Assembly: GCF_019396325.1 (NCBI RefSeq)
Contig: NZ_JAHKRO010000032.1
Coordinates: 1-64,000, forward strand
Source of the DNA: Nonomuraea ceibae
GTDB lineage: Bacteria; Actinomycetota; Actinomycetes; Streptosporangiales; Streptosporangiaceae
DNA: 64,000 nt
Reading direction: 5' to 3'
Under the pieces are notes generated by a model. It was not told the origin of the DNA. It searched no databases and saw only the letters and a program-made list of their open reading frames with translations. The position numbers were made by a program, and so were the translations under genes. Positions 8,039 through 16,000 of the stretch are shown here, in pieces. Each line of letters begins with the position of its first letter. The first letter of the stretch is position 1.

Positions 8039-8719
8039 TCAGGCCCGGCCAGCGGGCCCGTCGTCACGGGTCCCACCGCCTCGGGCGCGGTCGGCGGCAT
8101 CCAGGGCGGGGGCGAGGGGGGCGAGCGCGGCGCGAAGGAGGTCCGGGAGCGACCCGGACGGCACGACCAGCCCGCCGGCCGTGACGGACGAGACGGTCGC
8201 GCTCAGCCACTGGTCCAGCGCCACGCGGACCGCGGCGGCGACGCTCGCGGCGAGCACCCGCGCGGCGTGCTGATGCTCGCCGCCATCGCCGACGCGCGCG
8301 GCGATGGCCTCGGCGAGAGGGTGCTCGATCGCGGTGGTGGCCTCGACGAACGCCTCGCGCAGCGCGGGGCGGGTGGTGATCAGCAGCAGCGCGTCCCGGC
8401 CGGCGGCGTCCGGGGCGGTGTACTGGTCCACGACCGCCTCGATGACGGCGTCGGCGAGCCCGACATCGGCGGGCCGGGCGGCCACCGCCGCCGCCACCCG
8501 CGCCTCCCGCTCGCCGGTGACGGCGGCGACGATCGCCTGTTCGCGGCTGGAGAAGTAGTTGTTGTACGTCCTGGGGGAGACCCCGGCGGCCTCGGCGATG
8601 TCGTCGACGCGGACGTTGTCCGGTCCGCGTTCGAGCGCCAGGCGCAGGGCGGCCGTGCGCAGGGCGTCCCGGGTGGCCTGCTTCTTCTGCTCGCGCAGCC
8701 CCGTCCGTCTCGTCGTCAC
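8039..8719 (-). CDS. TetR/AcrR family transcriptional regulator
   Basis: A 226-residue TetR protein: helix-turn-helix at about residues 30-55 (VRVDDIAEAAGVSPRTYNNY, then FSSREQAIVAAVTGE) and a ligand domain with a low-complexity C-terminus. Start GTG 8719 is the only start codon close to the conserved TRRTGLREQKKQATRDALR segment. It diverges from the glycosidase-like/FAD-monooxygenase pair. Two TGCG-N4-CGCA sites in the gap, one over the -35 region of the divergent promoter, are its probable operators. Confidence 0.87.
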   Translation of the reverse strand: MTTRRTGLREQKKQATRDALRTAALRLALERGPDNVRVDDIAEAAGVSPRTYNNYFSSREQAIVAAVTGEREARVAAAVAARPADVGLADAVIEAVVDQYTAPDAAGRDALLLITTRPALREAFVEATTAIEHPLAEAIAARVGDGGEHQHAARVLAASVAAAVRVALDQWLSATVSSVTAGGLVVPSGSLPDLLRAALAPLAPALDAADRARGGGTRDDGPAGRA

Positions 8720-8742
8720 GCGCCCAGCATCCCACCCTTCAA

Positions 8743-8787
8743 TGCGTGTACGCAAACTTGCGTGCGCGCACTTTTCTGGCCTAGCGT
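8743..8787 (+). promoter_or_regulatory. Promoter and paired TetR operators upstream of the glycosidase-like gene
   Basis: TGCGTGTACGCA (8743-8754) and TGCGTGCGCGCA (8759-8770) share the palindrome TGCG-N4-CGCA, with centres 16 bp apart. The second overlaps a -35 candidate TTGCGT (8758-8763), which is 18 bp from a -10 TAGCGT (8782-8787). Binding would block transcription of 8820-11404. Confidence 0.5.
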
Positions 8788-8819
8788 GAGCGTCCCATCC
8801 CACCGGAAGGACCCATGCC

Positions 8820-9851
8820 ATGAGAGCCAAGGGCATCACGTACGACACAGGGTTCGTACGCAACGGGGGGTCGTCCCGTGAGGGCTTCGACCCGGTCGCG
8901 GTCAGGCGCGAGCTGGGCATCATCCGGGACGACCTGCACTGCACCGCGGTCCGCGCCATCGGCGGCGACCCGGAGCGGCTGGAGCTGGCCGCCACGTACG
9001 CCGCCGGACTCGGGCTGGAGGTCTGGTTCTCGCCCTACCCGCTGGAGCTGACCCCCGAGGAGACGCTGTCGCTGTTCGCCGACTGCGCCGGGCGGGCGGA
9101 GCGGATCCGGCGGCAGGGCGCCGAGGTCGTGTTCGTCACCGGCGCCGAGCTGAGCCTGATGAACAAGGGCTTCCTGCCGGGCGGGACCCAGGAGGACCGG
9201 CTCGCCCTGCTGACCGACCGGGACCGGCTGCCCGAGCGGATCGGCGAGCTCAGCGCGCGGCTCAACGACTTCCTCGCCGAGGCCGTGGCCCTCGTCCGCG
9301 AGCGGTTCGGCGGCCGGATCACGTACGCCGCCGTCCCGCTCGAACGCGTCGACTGGACGCCCTTCGACCTCGTGGGCGTCGACCTCTACCGGTCGGCCGA
9401 GGTCGCCGGCCGGTTCGCCGAGGCCGTCCGCGCCCTGGTCGCGCAGGGGAAGCCGGTCGCGATCACCGAGTTCGGCACCGCCGCCTACCGGGGCGCGGGC
9501 GACAGCGGCGGCCGCGTCCTGGAGGTCGTCGAGTTCGACCGGGAGACCGGCGCGCCGATCCGGCTGAACCGCGCATGCGTCCGCGACGAGCCCGGCCAGG
9601 CCGCCTACCTGCGGGAACTGCTGGAGATCTTCGACGCCGCCGGTGTCGACAGCGCCTTCGTCTTCCTCTTCGCCCTCGGCAACTTCCCGCACCGGCCCGG
9701 CGGGGACCCGCGTGACGACCTCGACCTCGCCAGCCCCGGCATCGTCAAGGTCCTCGACGGCCGCCACGGGGACGCCTACCCCGGCCTGCCCTGGGAGCCC
9801 AAGGCCGCCTTCACCGCCCTCGCCGGCCACTACCACGGGAGCACACGTTGA
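8820..9851 (+). CDS. TIM-barrel glycoside-hydrolase-like protein of unknown function
   Basis: A 343-residue protein beginning MRAKGITYDTGFVRNGG. It resembles an actinobacterial family sometimes labelled abortive infection protein, but its features are those of a clan-A glycosidase barrel: TGAELSL at about residue 112 could hold the acid/base Glu, and VAITEFGTAAY at about 215 could hold the nucleophile Glu. There is no signal peptide, so it acts in the cytoplasm. The stop overlaps the TTG start of the FAD monooxygenase (TTGA), which couples them. Neither a phage-defence role nor a sugar substrate is demonstrated by the sequence. Confidence 0.6.
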   Translation: MRAKGITYDTGFVRNGGSSREGFDPVAVRRELGIIRDDLHCTAVRAIGGDPERLELAATYAAGLGLEVWFSPYPLELTPEETLSLFADCAGRAERIRRQGAEVVFVTGAELSLMNKGFLPGGTQEDRLALLTDRDRLPERIGELSARLNDFLAEAVALVRERFGGRITYAAVPLERVDWTPFDLVGVDLYRSAEVAGRFAEAVRALVAQGKPVAITEFGTAAYRGAGDSGGRVLEVVEFDRETGAPIRLNRACVRDEPGQAAYLRELLEIFDAAGVDSAFVFLFALGNFPHRPGGDPRDDLDLASPGIVKVLDGRHGDAYPGLPWEPKAAFTALAGHYHGSTR

Positions 9852-11404
9852 TCACCGATGTCGTCATCGCCGGCGGCGGCCCGAACGGGCTGATGCTGGC
9901 CTGCGAGCTGAGCCTGGCCGGCGTCCGGCCGCTCGTGCTGGAGCGGCTGCCCCGGCCGAGCGAGGAGCCGAAGGCGAACGGGCTGCTCGGCCAGGTCGTC
10001 CGCATGCTCGACCACCGAGGACTGTGCGGACCCCTCAGCGGCAGCGCGGAACCGCCGCGGCCGAACTCCGCGTACTTCATGTTCGGCGCGCTGGGCCTGG
10101 ACCTGAGCCTGCTGGAGCACAGCCCCGTCCACACCCTGCCGGTGCCGCAGCGGCGCATCGAGCAGGTCCTGGAGGAGCGCGCCATCGAGCTCGGCGTGGA
10201 GATCCGGCGCGGCCACGAGCTCACCGGATTGGCGCAGGACGGGGACGCGGTCACCGCCGACGTCGCGGGCCCGGACGGCACGTACCAGGTGCGGGCCCGC
10301 TACCTGGTCGGGGCGGACGGAGCGCACAGTGCCACGCGCAAGCTCGCCGGCATCGGGTTCCCCGGCGTCACCTACGACCGCATGACCGTGCGCTCGGCGC
10401 ACGCGACGGTCCCGGCGGACTGGGTCGATCCCGCGACCGGCGCGCTGCACGTGCCCGGCTACGGCGCCGTCGCGCCGTTCATGCCCCACCGCACCGAGCG
10501 CGGCGGGTTCTCCTACGCGCCGATGCCCGGCCACCCTCCGCTGGTCAGCACCACCGAATGGGACCAGCCGGCGACCGCCGCCGCGATGAGCCTGGAGGAG
10601 CTGCGGGCGAGCGTCCGCCGAGTCCTCGGCGTCGAGCTGCCGCTCGGCCCGCCCGGCGGCCCGGGGCCGCACGCGCTGCGCCGGCTGACCGGCGGCAACA
10701 CCCGGGTGGCCGAGCGATTCACCGACGGCCGGGTGTTCCTGATCGGTGACGCCGCGCACGTGTACGCCGCCACCGGGGGCGGTCCCGGGCTCAACCTCGG
10801 CCTGCAGGACGCGGTCAACCTCGGCTGGAAGCTCGCCGCCGAGATCCGGGGGAGCGCCCCGCCCGGACTGCTGGACACCTACGAGCCGGAGCGGCGCGCG
10901 GCCGCCCGGCGCATGGTGCTGAACGCGCAGGCGCAGGCGGCCCTGATCGCCCCCGGCAGCGACGTCACCGGCCTGCGCGAGGTGTTCGCCGAACTGCTCC
11001 GCGACCCCGGCGCCGTGCGCCGCCTGGCCGAGCTCACCACGGGCGCCGACGTCCGCTACGACCTGGGCGGCGGCGAGGCGCACCCGCTGACCGGCCGCTT
11101 CGCCCCGGACCTGGACCTGCGCACCCCCGCCGGACCGGTCCGCCTGGCCGAGCTGACCAGGACCGCGCGCCCCCTGCTGCTCGACCTGACCGACGACGCC
11201 TCACTGTCGCGGGCTCTCGGCCACGACCAGGTCGACATCGTCACGGCCCGCGCCGAGGCTCCCGCGCCGACGGCCCTGCTCCTGCGGCCGGACTGCTACG
11301 TGGCCTGGGCGTCCGCGTCTCCCCGGCCCGGCCCCGCGGAGCTCGAAGCGCTCCGGGCGACCCTGCGGCGGTGGTTCGGCGTCAGCGAACCCGCCCGTAC
11401 GTGA
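9848..11404 (+). CDS. FAD-dependent aromatic monooxygenase (RdmE/MhpA/Rox-like)
   Basis: A 518-residue class A flavoprotein monooxygenase. It has the N-terminal FAD motif IAGGGPNGLMLACELSLAG, the middle motif YLVGADGAHSATRKLAGI at about residue 155-170, the FAD motif VFLIGDAAHVYAATGGGPGLNLGLQDAVNLGWKLA (listed here only by its parts GDAAH and GLNLGLQD), and a C-terminal thioredoxin-like region. Relatives hydroxylate phenols, polyketides or rifamycins. The TTG start is embedded in the upstream stop codon. Its 3' end overlaps the convergent DUF2867-like gene by 23 nt. Both genes of this pair are probably controlled by the divergent TetR. Confidence 0.82.
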   Translation: MITDVVIAGGGPNGLMLACELSLAGVRPLVLERLPRPSEEPKANGLLGQVVRMLDHRGLCGPLSGSAEPPRPNSAYFMFGALGLDLSLLEHSPVHTLPVPQRRIEQVLEERAIELGVEIRRGHELTGLAQDGDAVTADVAGPDGTYQVRARYLVGADGAHSATRKLAGIGFPGVTYDRMTVRSAHATVPADWVDPATGALHVPGYGAVAPFMPHRTERGGFSYAPMPGHPPLVSTTEWDQPATAAAMSLEELRASVRRVLGVELPLGPPGGPGPHALRRLTGGNTRVAERFTDGRVFLIGDAAHVYAATGGGPGLNLGLQDAVNLGWKLAAEIRGSAPPGLLDTYEPERRAAARRMVLNAQAQAALIAPGSDVTGLREVFAELLRDPGAVRRLAELTTGADVRYDLGGGEAHPLTGRFAPDLDLRTPAGPVRLAELTRTARPLLLDLTDDASLSRALGHDQVDIVTARAEAPAPTALLLRPDCYVAWASASPRPGPAELEALRATLRRWFGVSEPART

Positions 11405-11990
11405 GCTCGGCGCGGTCGCGCCAGGCCTGCTCCCATCGGCGGGTCATGGCCGGGTAGACGACGAGGTAGCGGAACGGCTTGATGAGGGCCATGTACGCCC
11501 TGCCTAACAGGCCGTTGGGCTTGACCAGGGCCGCCATGCGCAGCTCGAACTCGCCGTCGGCGGTGGGCACCCAGCCCAGGTGGCAGACGGTGTGGACGGT
11601 CTTGTTGGCCAGTTCCTGGGCGGATTCCTCGGCGACCGCGTACAGCGGTGTGAACGGGATGTTGGGGTCGTTCACGCCGGGGGAGCGGCGCAGGTCGTCG
11701 GGCAGGCGGTCGAGCAGGGAGCCGACCCGCCCGCCGAGTCCGGCGCCGGGCTCGTCCCAGCCCAACAGCGCGCCGAGCTTCCACCGGACCGCGAACAGGA
11801 ACCGGACCGGCCAGGACTGATATTGCGGCGCGGTGCGGGCACGCAGCGCGGCCAGCATCGCGGGGAAGTCGTCCGGGCCGGCGCCGGGCGTGCGGAAGGC
11901 CCACACGTCCTCGATGCGGAAGTCCGGGGCGATCTCGTGGATGCGCCACGGCCGCGAGGTGTGCTCGGTGACGGGGAGCCTCATGGACAT
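11382..11990 (-). CDS. DUF2867-like protein
   Basis: A 202-residue protein beginning MSMRLPVTEHTSRPW. It has segments typical of the DUF2867 family (DVWAFRTPGAGPDDFPAML, then AVRWKLGALLGWD and ANKTVHTVCHLGWV), and ends with a hydrophobic patch near LIKPFRYLVVYPAMTRRWE. Some DUF2867 proteins are fused to NAD-binding reductases; no reaction is known for the stand-alone form. It follows the ABM-like gene with a 13-nt gap, so the two form an operon under the TetR operators at 12310-12363. ATG 11984 is an alternative start. Confidence 0.7.
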   Translation of the reverse strand: MSMRLPVTEHTSRPWRIHEIAPDFRIEDVWAFRTPGAGPDDFPAMLAALRARTAPQYQSWPVRFLFAVRWKLGALLGWDEPGAGLGGRVGSLLDRLPDDLRRSPGVNDPNIPFTPLYAVAEESAQELANKTVHTVCHLGWVPTADGEFELRMAALVKPNGLLGRAYMALIKPFRYLVVYPAMTRRWEQAWRDRAELTYGRVR

Positions 11991-12003
11991 GTCGGCCGCC
12001 CCG

Positions 12004-12291
12004 TCACCGCGACACCAGGAAGGTGACCTCGCGGGGCCGGACCTCGAGGTCACTAATGCCGTCGGGCGTGGCGCCGATCTCGCGGCCGATCCGGGCCGCC
12101 GCCTGGAACGCCTCCTCGGACTCGAACTCGCCGGTGGTGACGACGGCGTCTCCGTCCGGGGTGACCCAGACCCCGACGGACACGAAGCCCGGCTGGCTCC
12201 GCGACATCTCGGCGACCTGGTGGCACTCCTTGACGAACGCCTCGAGGTGCTCGGGGGCGGGGTAGTGGAACGCGACGAAACCGAATGACAT
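12004..12291 (-). CDS. Small ABM-fold (antibiotic biosynthesis monooxygenase-like) protein
   Basis: A 95-residue ferredoxin-like alpha-beta barrel protein (MSFGFVAFHYPAPEHLEAFV, QPGFVSVGVWVTPDGDAVV, FESEEAFQAAA). ABM-fold proteins include cofactor-free monooxygenases and heme- or quinone-binding dimers; the function here is unknown. A GAGAGG ribosome site lies ahead of ATG 12291. It is the first gene of a two-gene operon with the DUF2867-like gene. Two palindromic operators lie between it and the divergent TetR gene, so it is a probable TetR target. Confidence 0.68.
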   Translation of the reverse strand: MSFGFVAFHYPAPEHLEAFVKECHQVAEMSRSQPGFVSVGVWVTPDGDAVVTTGEFESEEAFQAAARIGREIGATPDGISDLEVRPREVTFLVSR

Positions 12292-12309
12292 GACGGGTTT
12301 CCTCTCTCC

Positions 12310-12363
12310 GTTATACGGTGCCGTATAACGTAAGGTTAGACCTGTTGTACGGCACCGTACAAC
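12310..12363. promoter_or_regulatory. Two TetR operators of the TACGG-N2-CCGTA type
   Basis: GTTATACGGTGCCGTATAAC (12310-12329) and GTTGTACGGCACCGTACAAC (12344-12363) are perfect 9+2+9 palindromes, centres 34 bp apart, between the ABM-like start and the TetR start. The same core occurs at 60612-60653 next to a paralogous TetR. Confidence 0.75.
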
Positions 12364-12389
12364 CGGGCGAGAGGTGAGGTGGGCCACAG

Positions 12390-12938
12390 ATGGGCTCGTT
12401 GCGTACACCACGGGAGAAGTGGATCGAGGAGGGGCTGCGGGTGCTGGCCGCGTCCGGGGTGGACGCCGTCCGGGTCGAGACGCTGGCCAAGGCGCTGGGG
12501 GTGACCAAGGGCGGCTTCTACGGCTACTTCACCGACCGCAACGCCCTGCTGGAGGCCATGCTCGACACCTGGGAGCGGGAGAGCATCGACGAGGTTCTCG
12601 ACCGGGTCGAACGCGCGGGAGGCGACGCCCGCACCAAGGTCCGGCTGGCTGGGCAGCTCACGCTCTCCGAGCGGCTGCTGCCGATCGACCTGGCGGTGCG
12701 GCACTGGGCCCGGCGTGACGAGGCCGTCGCCGCACGCCTGCGGCGCGTGGACAACCGGCGCATGGACCTGCTGCGCGAACAGATCGGCACCTTCTGCGCC
12801 GACCCCGACGAGGTCGAGGCGCGCAGCCTGCTCGCCTTCTGCCTGACCATCGGCCAGCACTTCCTGGCCGCCGAGCACGACGGCCGCACCCCCGCCCAGG
12901 TGCGCTCGCGCGCCGCCGACCTCATCCTCAACGCCTGA
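12390..12938 (+). CDS. TetR/AcrR family regulator (paralogue of 60024-60590)
   Basis: A 182-residue TetR protein with helix-turn-helix at about residues 27-52 (VRVETLAKALGVTKGGFYGY, then FTDRNALLEAMLDTWE). It shares long identical blocks with the TetR at 60024-60590, including VTKGGFYGYF, the RLRRVDN(R/E)RMD segment and EVEARS(L/I)LAF. Its operators (12310-12363) and those of the paralogue share the TACGG-N2-CCGTA core, so the two may cross-regulate. It diverges from the ABM/DUF2867 operon. Confidence 0.9.
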   Translation: MGSLRTPREKWIEEGLRVLAASGVDAVRVETLAKALGVTKGGFYGYFTDRNALLEAMLDTWERESIDEVLDRVERAGGDARTKVRLAGQLTLSERLLPIDLAVRHWARRDEAVAARLRRVDNRRMDLLREQIGTFCADPDEVEARSLLAFCLTIGQHFLAAEHDGRTPAQVRSRAADLILNA

Positions 12939-13174
12939 CGGAGCCGGCCAGGTCACCCGCCCGCGACGGCGGCCCGTGAAAGCGGCAGGGCGCTTCGGGC
13001 AGGAAGGGGCGACCACCGTTCATCTGACCCCGCGGAGACGCCCGCCTCCGGCTCGCCGCCGCCCGGCGCGAGCAGGGACCGCCGGCAGGAGCGCGCCGGC
13101 GCGGCCCCGCCTGGGGATGGACCCTGGGAGCCGCCGCGACGACGATCGCCGTCGTCCTGGCCATCGTCACGCTG

Positions 13175-14140
13175 GTGGCGAACATGACGCCCGCTCCCGC
13201 ACCGGTGCTCGTGCCCGAAGGCGGCAACAGCGCCCTGCTCCAGCTGGCGGACCGGGTCGCGAAGCTGCCGGACGAGCGCGGCGCCTACTGGCGGCGGCCA
13301 CTGCTCAACGACGCGCTGATCCGGGTCCGGGCGGGCAATCAGGCGTTCAACGTGCTGTTCTCGTCACGGATCGACCTCTGGCAGCCGCGCGACCCCCGCG
13401 ACCCCGTACAGGCGGAGCAGTGGCAGCAGTTCGTCCGCCCCGCCACCGAGGCGGACGAGCGGGCGTGGCGGGCGGCGGGCTCCCCGGGCACGGTCCAGCG
13501 CGTGTGCACGCCGGGCACCCGGGCGGGAGACTGCGCGAAGCTCCGGCTGCGGTCCAAGCCCACGCAGTGCGTCTACACGCGCGCGGTCGAGCCGGACGGC
13601 GTGCTCGGCGACTCCCGGATCGGTGAGCTCACGCTGGCCGACCTCGCGGAGCTGCCCGGAGACGCCGGACAGCTCCGGGAGAAACTGCGTGCCTACTGGA
13701 AGATCCTGCGGGACAAGGAGCCCGGCTACAGCTTCGAGAAGTTCCTCGCCACCTCCACCGCACTGCTGGAGCTCCCGGTGAAGCCCTCGGTCAGGGCGGC
13801 CGCCCTGCGTCTGCTCGCCGGACTGCCGACGACCCAGGTGCGCGGCACGATCACCGACCCGCTGGGACGTCCGGGAATCGCGGTCACCTTCAGGGAGAGC
13901 GAGGGCTTCACCGCCGAGTTCGGCGCCGACGACGAGGTGGCGCAGCGGTACACCACCATCCTCGACCCCCGGACCGGCGCCGTTCTGGCGGAGGGCGCCG
14001 CGATCGCGGACGAGAGCACGGACGGCCTCGCCAAGGGGACGTTCATGACCTACCAGGCCTGGGCCCCCGAGGCGGGCTGGACCGGCGAGCGCCCCCAGCG
14101 GCCCCGCGACTGCCGGCTCAGCGCCCGCCCGCTGCCGTGA
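13175..14140 (+). CDS. CU044_5270-like protein, probably 5'-truncated
   Basis: About 321 residues in the longest form with a usual start (GTG 13175). The C-terminal domain (EKLRAYWKILRDKEPGY, FRESEGFTAEFG, LDPRTGAVLAEG) resembles CU044_5270 proteins, which sit behind a transmembrane helix and are often encoded after an ECF sigma gene. Here the same frame stays coding-like upstream to 13028 and encodes a hydrophobic helix (TTIAVVLAIVTLVANM), but contains no ATG, GTG or TTG before 13175, and a stop lies at 13025-13027. The gene therefore seems to have lost its 5' end. No sigma gene lies immediately upstream. Possibly a pseudogene. Confidence 0.55.
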   Translation: MANMTPAPAPVLVPEGGNSALLQLADRVAKLPDERGAYWRRPLLNDALIRVRAGNQAFNVLFSSRIDLWQPRDPRDPVQAEQWQQFVRPATEADERAWRAAGSPGTVQRVCTPGTRAGDCAKLRLRSKPTQCVYTRAVEPDGVLGDSRIGELTLADLAELPGDAGQLREKLRAYWKILRDKEPGYSFEKFLATSTALLELPVKPSVRAAALRLLAGLPTTQVRGTITDPLGRPGIAVTFRESEGFTAEFGADDEVAQRYTTILDPRTGAVLAEGAAIADESTDGLAKGTFMTYQAWAPEAGWTGERPQRPRDCRLSARPLP

Positions 14141-14164
14141 CGGGCCGCCCGGGCGGCGGGGGCG

Positions 14165-14920
14165 TCACCACGGGACCGGGCCGCTGTCGTTGAAGAAGCC
14201 GCCGCTCGGCCCGTCGTCGTCGAGCGTCGCCAGCCGCACGAGGACGGCCGCGCCCTCGTCGGGCGTGCGGAAGCCGTGGTGGTCGTTGATGTCGGTGTCG
14301 ACGTAGCCGGGGTCGGCGGCGTTGACCAGGATGCCGTCCTCGCGCAGCTCGTTGGCGTACTGCACGGTCAGCGCGTTCAGCGCGGTCTTCGACGGCGTGT
14401 AGGCGGCCGAGGCGGGCAGCGCCGCCAGCGGCCCGCCCGGGGTGGCGGCGATGGTCAGCGACGCGGCCCCGCTGCTGACGTTGACGATGCGCGGCGCGGG
14501 GGCGCGGCGCAGCAGCGGCAGCATGGCGTTGGTCACCGTGATCACCCCGAACACGTTCGTCTCGAAGACCGCCCGCACCATGTCCACGTCGACGACACTG
14601 GGGAGCTGGTCGAGCGCGTCCTGCGGCGCGACCTGCCCGGACCCGGTGATGCCGGCGTTGTTGACGAGCACGTCCAGGCGGCCGAATCGCTCCTCGGCCA
14701 GCCGGGCGGCGGCCCGTGCCGTGGCCGGGTCGGTGACGTCCAGGGTGACGGCGTGCGCGTCCCCGCCGGCGGCGCGCAGGGCTGTCGCGGCCTCCTCGCC
14801 GCGCCGCGCGTCCCTGGCGCCGACCAGCACCGTCATCCCCCGCGCCGCCAGTTGGGCGGCGGCGGCCCGGCCGATGCCCTTGTTGGCGCCGGTGACCAGC
14901 GCGACCTTCCGCTCGTTCAT
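14165..14920 (-). CDS. SDR family NAD(P)-dependent oxidoreductase, ECF41 partner
   Basis: A 251-residue classical short-chain dehydrogenase. The cofactor motif TGANKGIG is at residues 9-16, NNAG near 90, the catalytic Ser in NVSSGAAS near 140, and the active-site motif YTPSK near 170. Substrate unknown. It diverges from the ECF41 gene at 15065, and its own promoter is a perfect ECF41-type TGTCACA-N16-CGTC (minus strand, 14986 to 14960). A closely related SDR lies next to another ECF41 gene at 44315. This fits the known pairing of ECF41 sigma factors with oxidoreductases. Confidence 0.9.
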   Translation of the reverse strand: MNERKVALVTGANKGIGRAAAAQLAARGMTVLVGARDARRGEEAATALRAAGGDAHAVTLDVTDPATARAAARLAEERFGRLDVLVNNAGITGSGQVAPQDALDQLPSVVDVDMVRAVFETNVFGVITVTNAMLPLLRRAPAPRIVNVSSGAASLTIAATPGGPLAALPASAAYTPSKTALNALTVQYANELREDGILVNAADPGYVDTDINDHHGFRTPDEGAAVLVRLATLDDDGPSGGFFNDSGPVPW

Positions 14921-14959
14921 GATCAACCCCTTGTCGTCCGTACGGTGTGTCCGCCCCGA

Positions 14960-15023
14960 GACGAGACAGCCCGGCGTTCTGTGACATGTGGGCCGATGTC
15001 ACAGAACGGCGGGCTGTGTCGTC
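14960..15023. promoter_or_regulatory. Divergent pair of ECF41-type promoters
   Basis: Plus strand: -35 TGTCACA at 14997-15003, 16-nt spacer, -10 CGTC at 15020-15023, reading into the ECF41 gene. Minus strand: TGTCACA (14986-14980), 16-nt spacer, CGTC (14963-14960), reading into the SDR gene. The two promoters form an almost perfect inverted repeat of about 30 bp around an 8-nt centre. The motif matches the TGTCACA/CGTC promoter described for ECF41 sigma factors. Confidence 0.85.
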
Positions 15024-15064
15024 TCAGGTACCGGAAACAGGCGCGACGACGGGAAGGAGCCCGC

Positions 15065-16000
15065 ATGAGCAGGGCCGAGGAGTTCGAGGAGTTGCGGCCG
15101 CTGCTGTTCTCGATCGCCTACCGCATCCTGGGCAGCGTGAGCGACGCCGAGGACGCCGTACAGGAGACCTGGCTGCGCTACGAGGCGATCACGACGCCGC
15201 CCGCGTCGGCCAAGGCGTTCCTGTCGGCGGTGGTGACCCGCATCGCGATCGACGTGCTGCGCTCGGCCCGTGTCCGGCGGGAGGAGTACGTCGGCACGTG
15301 GTTCCCCGAGCCGCTGCTCACCGACCCGTACGACGATCCGCAGCGGGCGGCCGAGCTGGCCGATTCGGTGTCGATGGCGGCCCTGCTGCTGCTCGAACGG
15401 CTGAGCCCGCTGGAGCGGGCCGTGTTCGTGCTGCGTGAGGTGTTCGGGTTCGGCTTCGGCGAGGTCGCGGCGGCGGTCGGCCGGTCGGAGGCGGCCTGCC
15501 GCCAGCTCGCCGTGCGGGCCCGCCGTCACATGGACGCGGGACGCGCCCGCTTCGAGGCCGGCCGGCGCGAGCGGGAGGAGCTGGCCGGGCGCTTCTTCGA
15601 CGCCTTCGCCGAAGGTGACGTCGCCGGGCTGCGCGAGCTGCTGGCCGCCGACGTCCAGCTGGTCGCCGACAGCGGCGGCAAGGCCCCGCTGTGGGGCGAG
15701 GGCGTGTTCGGCGCCGCGAACGTGGCCCGCACGCTGGCCTCGATCGTGCCGCCGTTCGTCCGGATCGGCGGCGCCGTGGAGCCGCGCGAGGTGAACGGGC
15801 GGCCGGGCGCGATCTTCCGCGACCGCGACGGCCGGATCGTCAACATCTGGTCGCTGGACATCCTCGACGGGCAGATCCAGACGATCCGTACGGTGCTGAA
15901 CCCCGACAAGCTCGCCCACCTGGGCCCGGTCGCGGACGCCTGGGCCGTGGTCCGCGAGGCCACGCGGGCCCGCCGGCTCCCGCCCGAGCCCGGCGGCTAG
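15065..16000 (+). CDS. ECF41-group RNA polymerase sigma factor
   Basis: A 311-residue ECF sigma factor. Region 2 is FSIAYRILGSVSDAEDAVQE, region 4 is LSPLERAVFVLREVFGFGFG, and an SnoaL/NTF2-like C-terminal domain follows (about residues 180-290). The ECF41 markers GTWFPEP in the linker, DSGGK and LNPDKL are present. Its promoter (TGTCACA-N16-CGTC) is of the type its own group recognises, so it probably autoregulates. GGGAAGGAG precedes ATG 15065. No anti-sigma gene is adjacent, as expected for this group. The 3' end overlaps the convergent gene by 4 nt. Confidence 0.92.
   Translation: MSRAEEFEELRPLLFSIAYRILGSVSDAEDAVQETWLRYEAITTPPASAKAFLSAVVTRIAIDVLRSARVRREEYVGTWFPEPLLTDPYDDPQRAAELADSVSMAALLLLERLSPLERAVFVLREVFGFGFGEVAAAVGRSEAACRQLAVRARRHMDAGRARFEAGRREREELAGRFFDAFAEGDVAGLRELLAADVQLVADSGGKAPLWGEGVFGAANVARTLASIVPPFVRIGGAVEPREVNGRPGAIFRDRDGRIVNIWSLDILDGQIQTIRTVLNPDKLAHLGPVADAWAVVREATRARRLPPEPGG

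Noticed and set aside
8820-9851. Phage-defence (abortive infection) role suggested by the common label of this family
   Set aside because: The sequence shows glycosidase-barrel features and no toxin, nuclease or sensor partner nearby.
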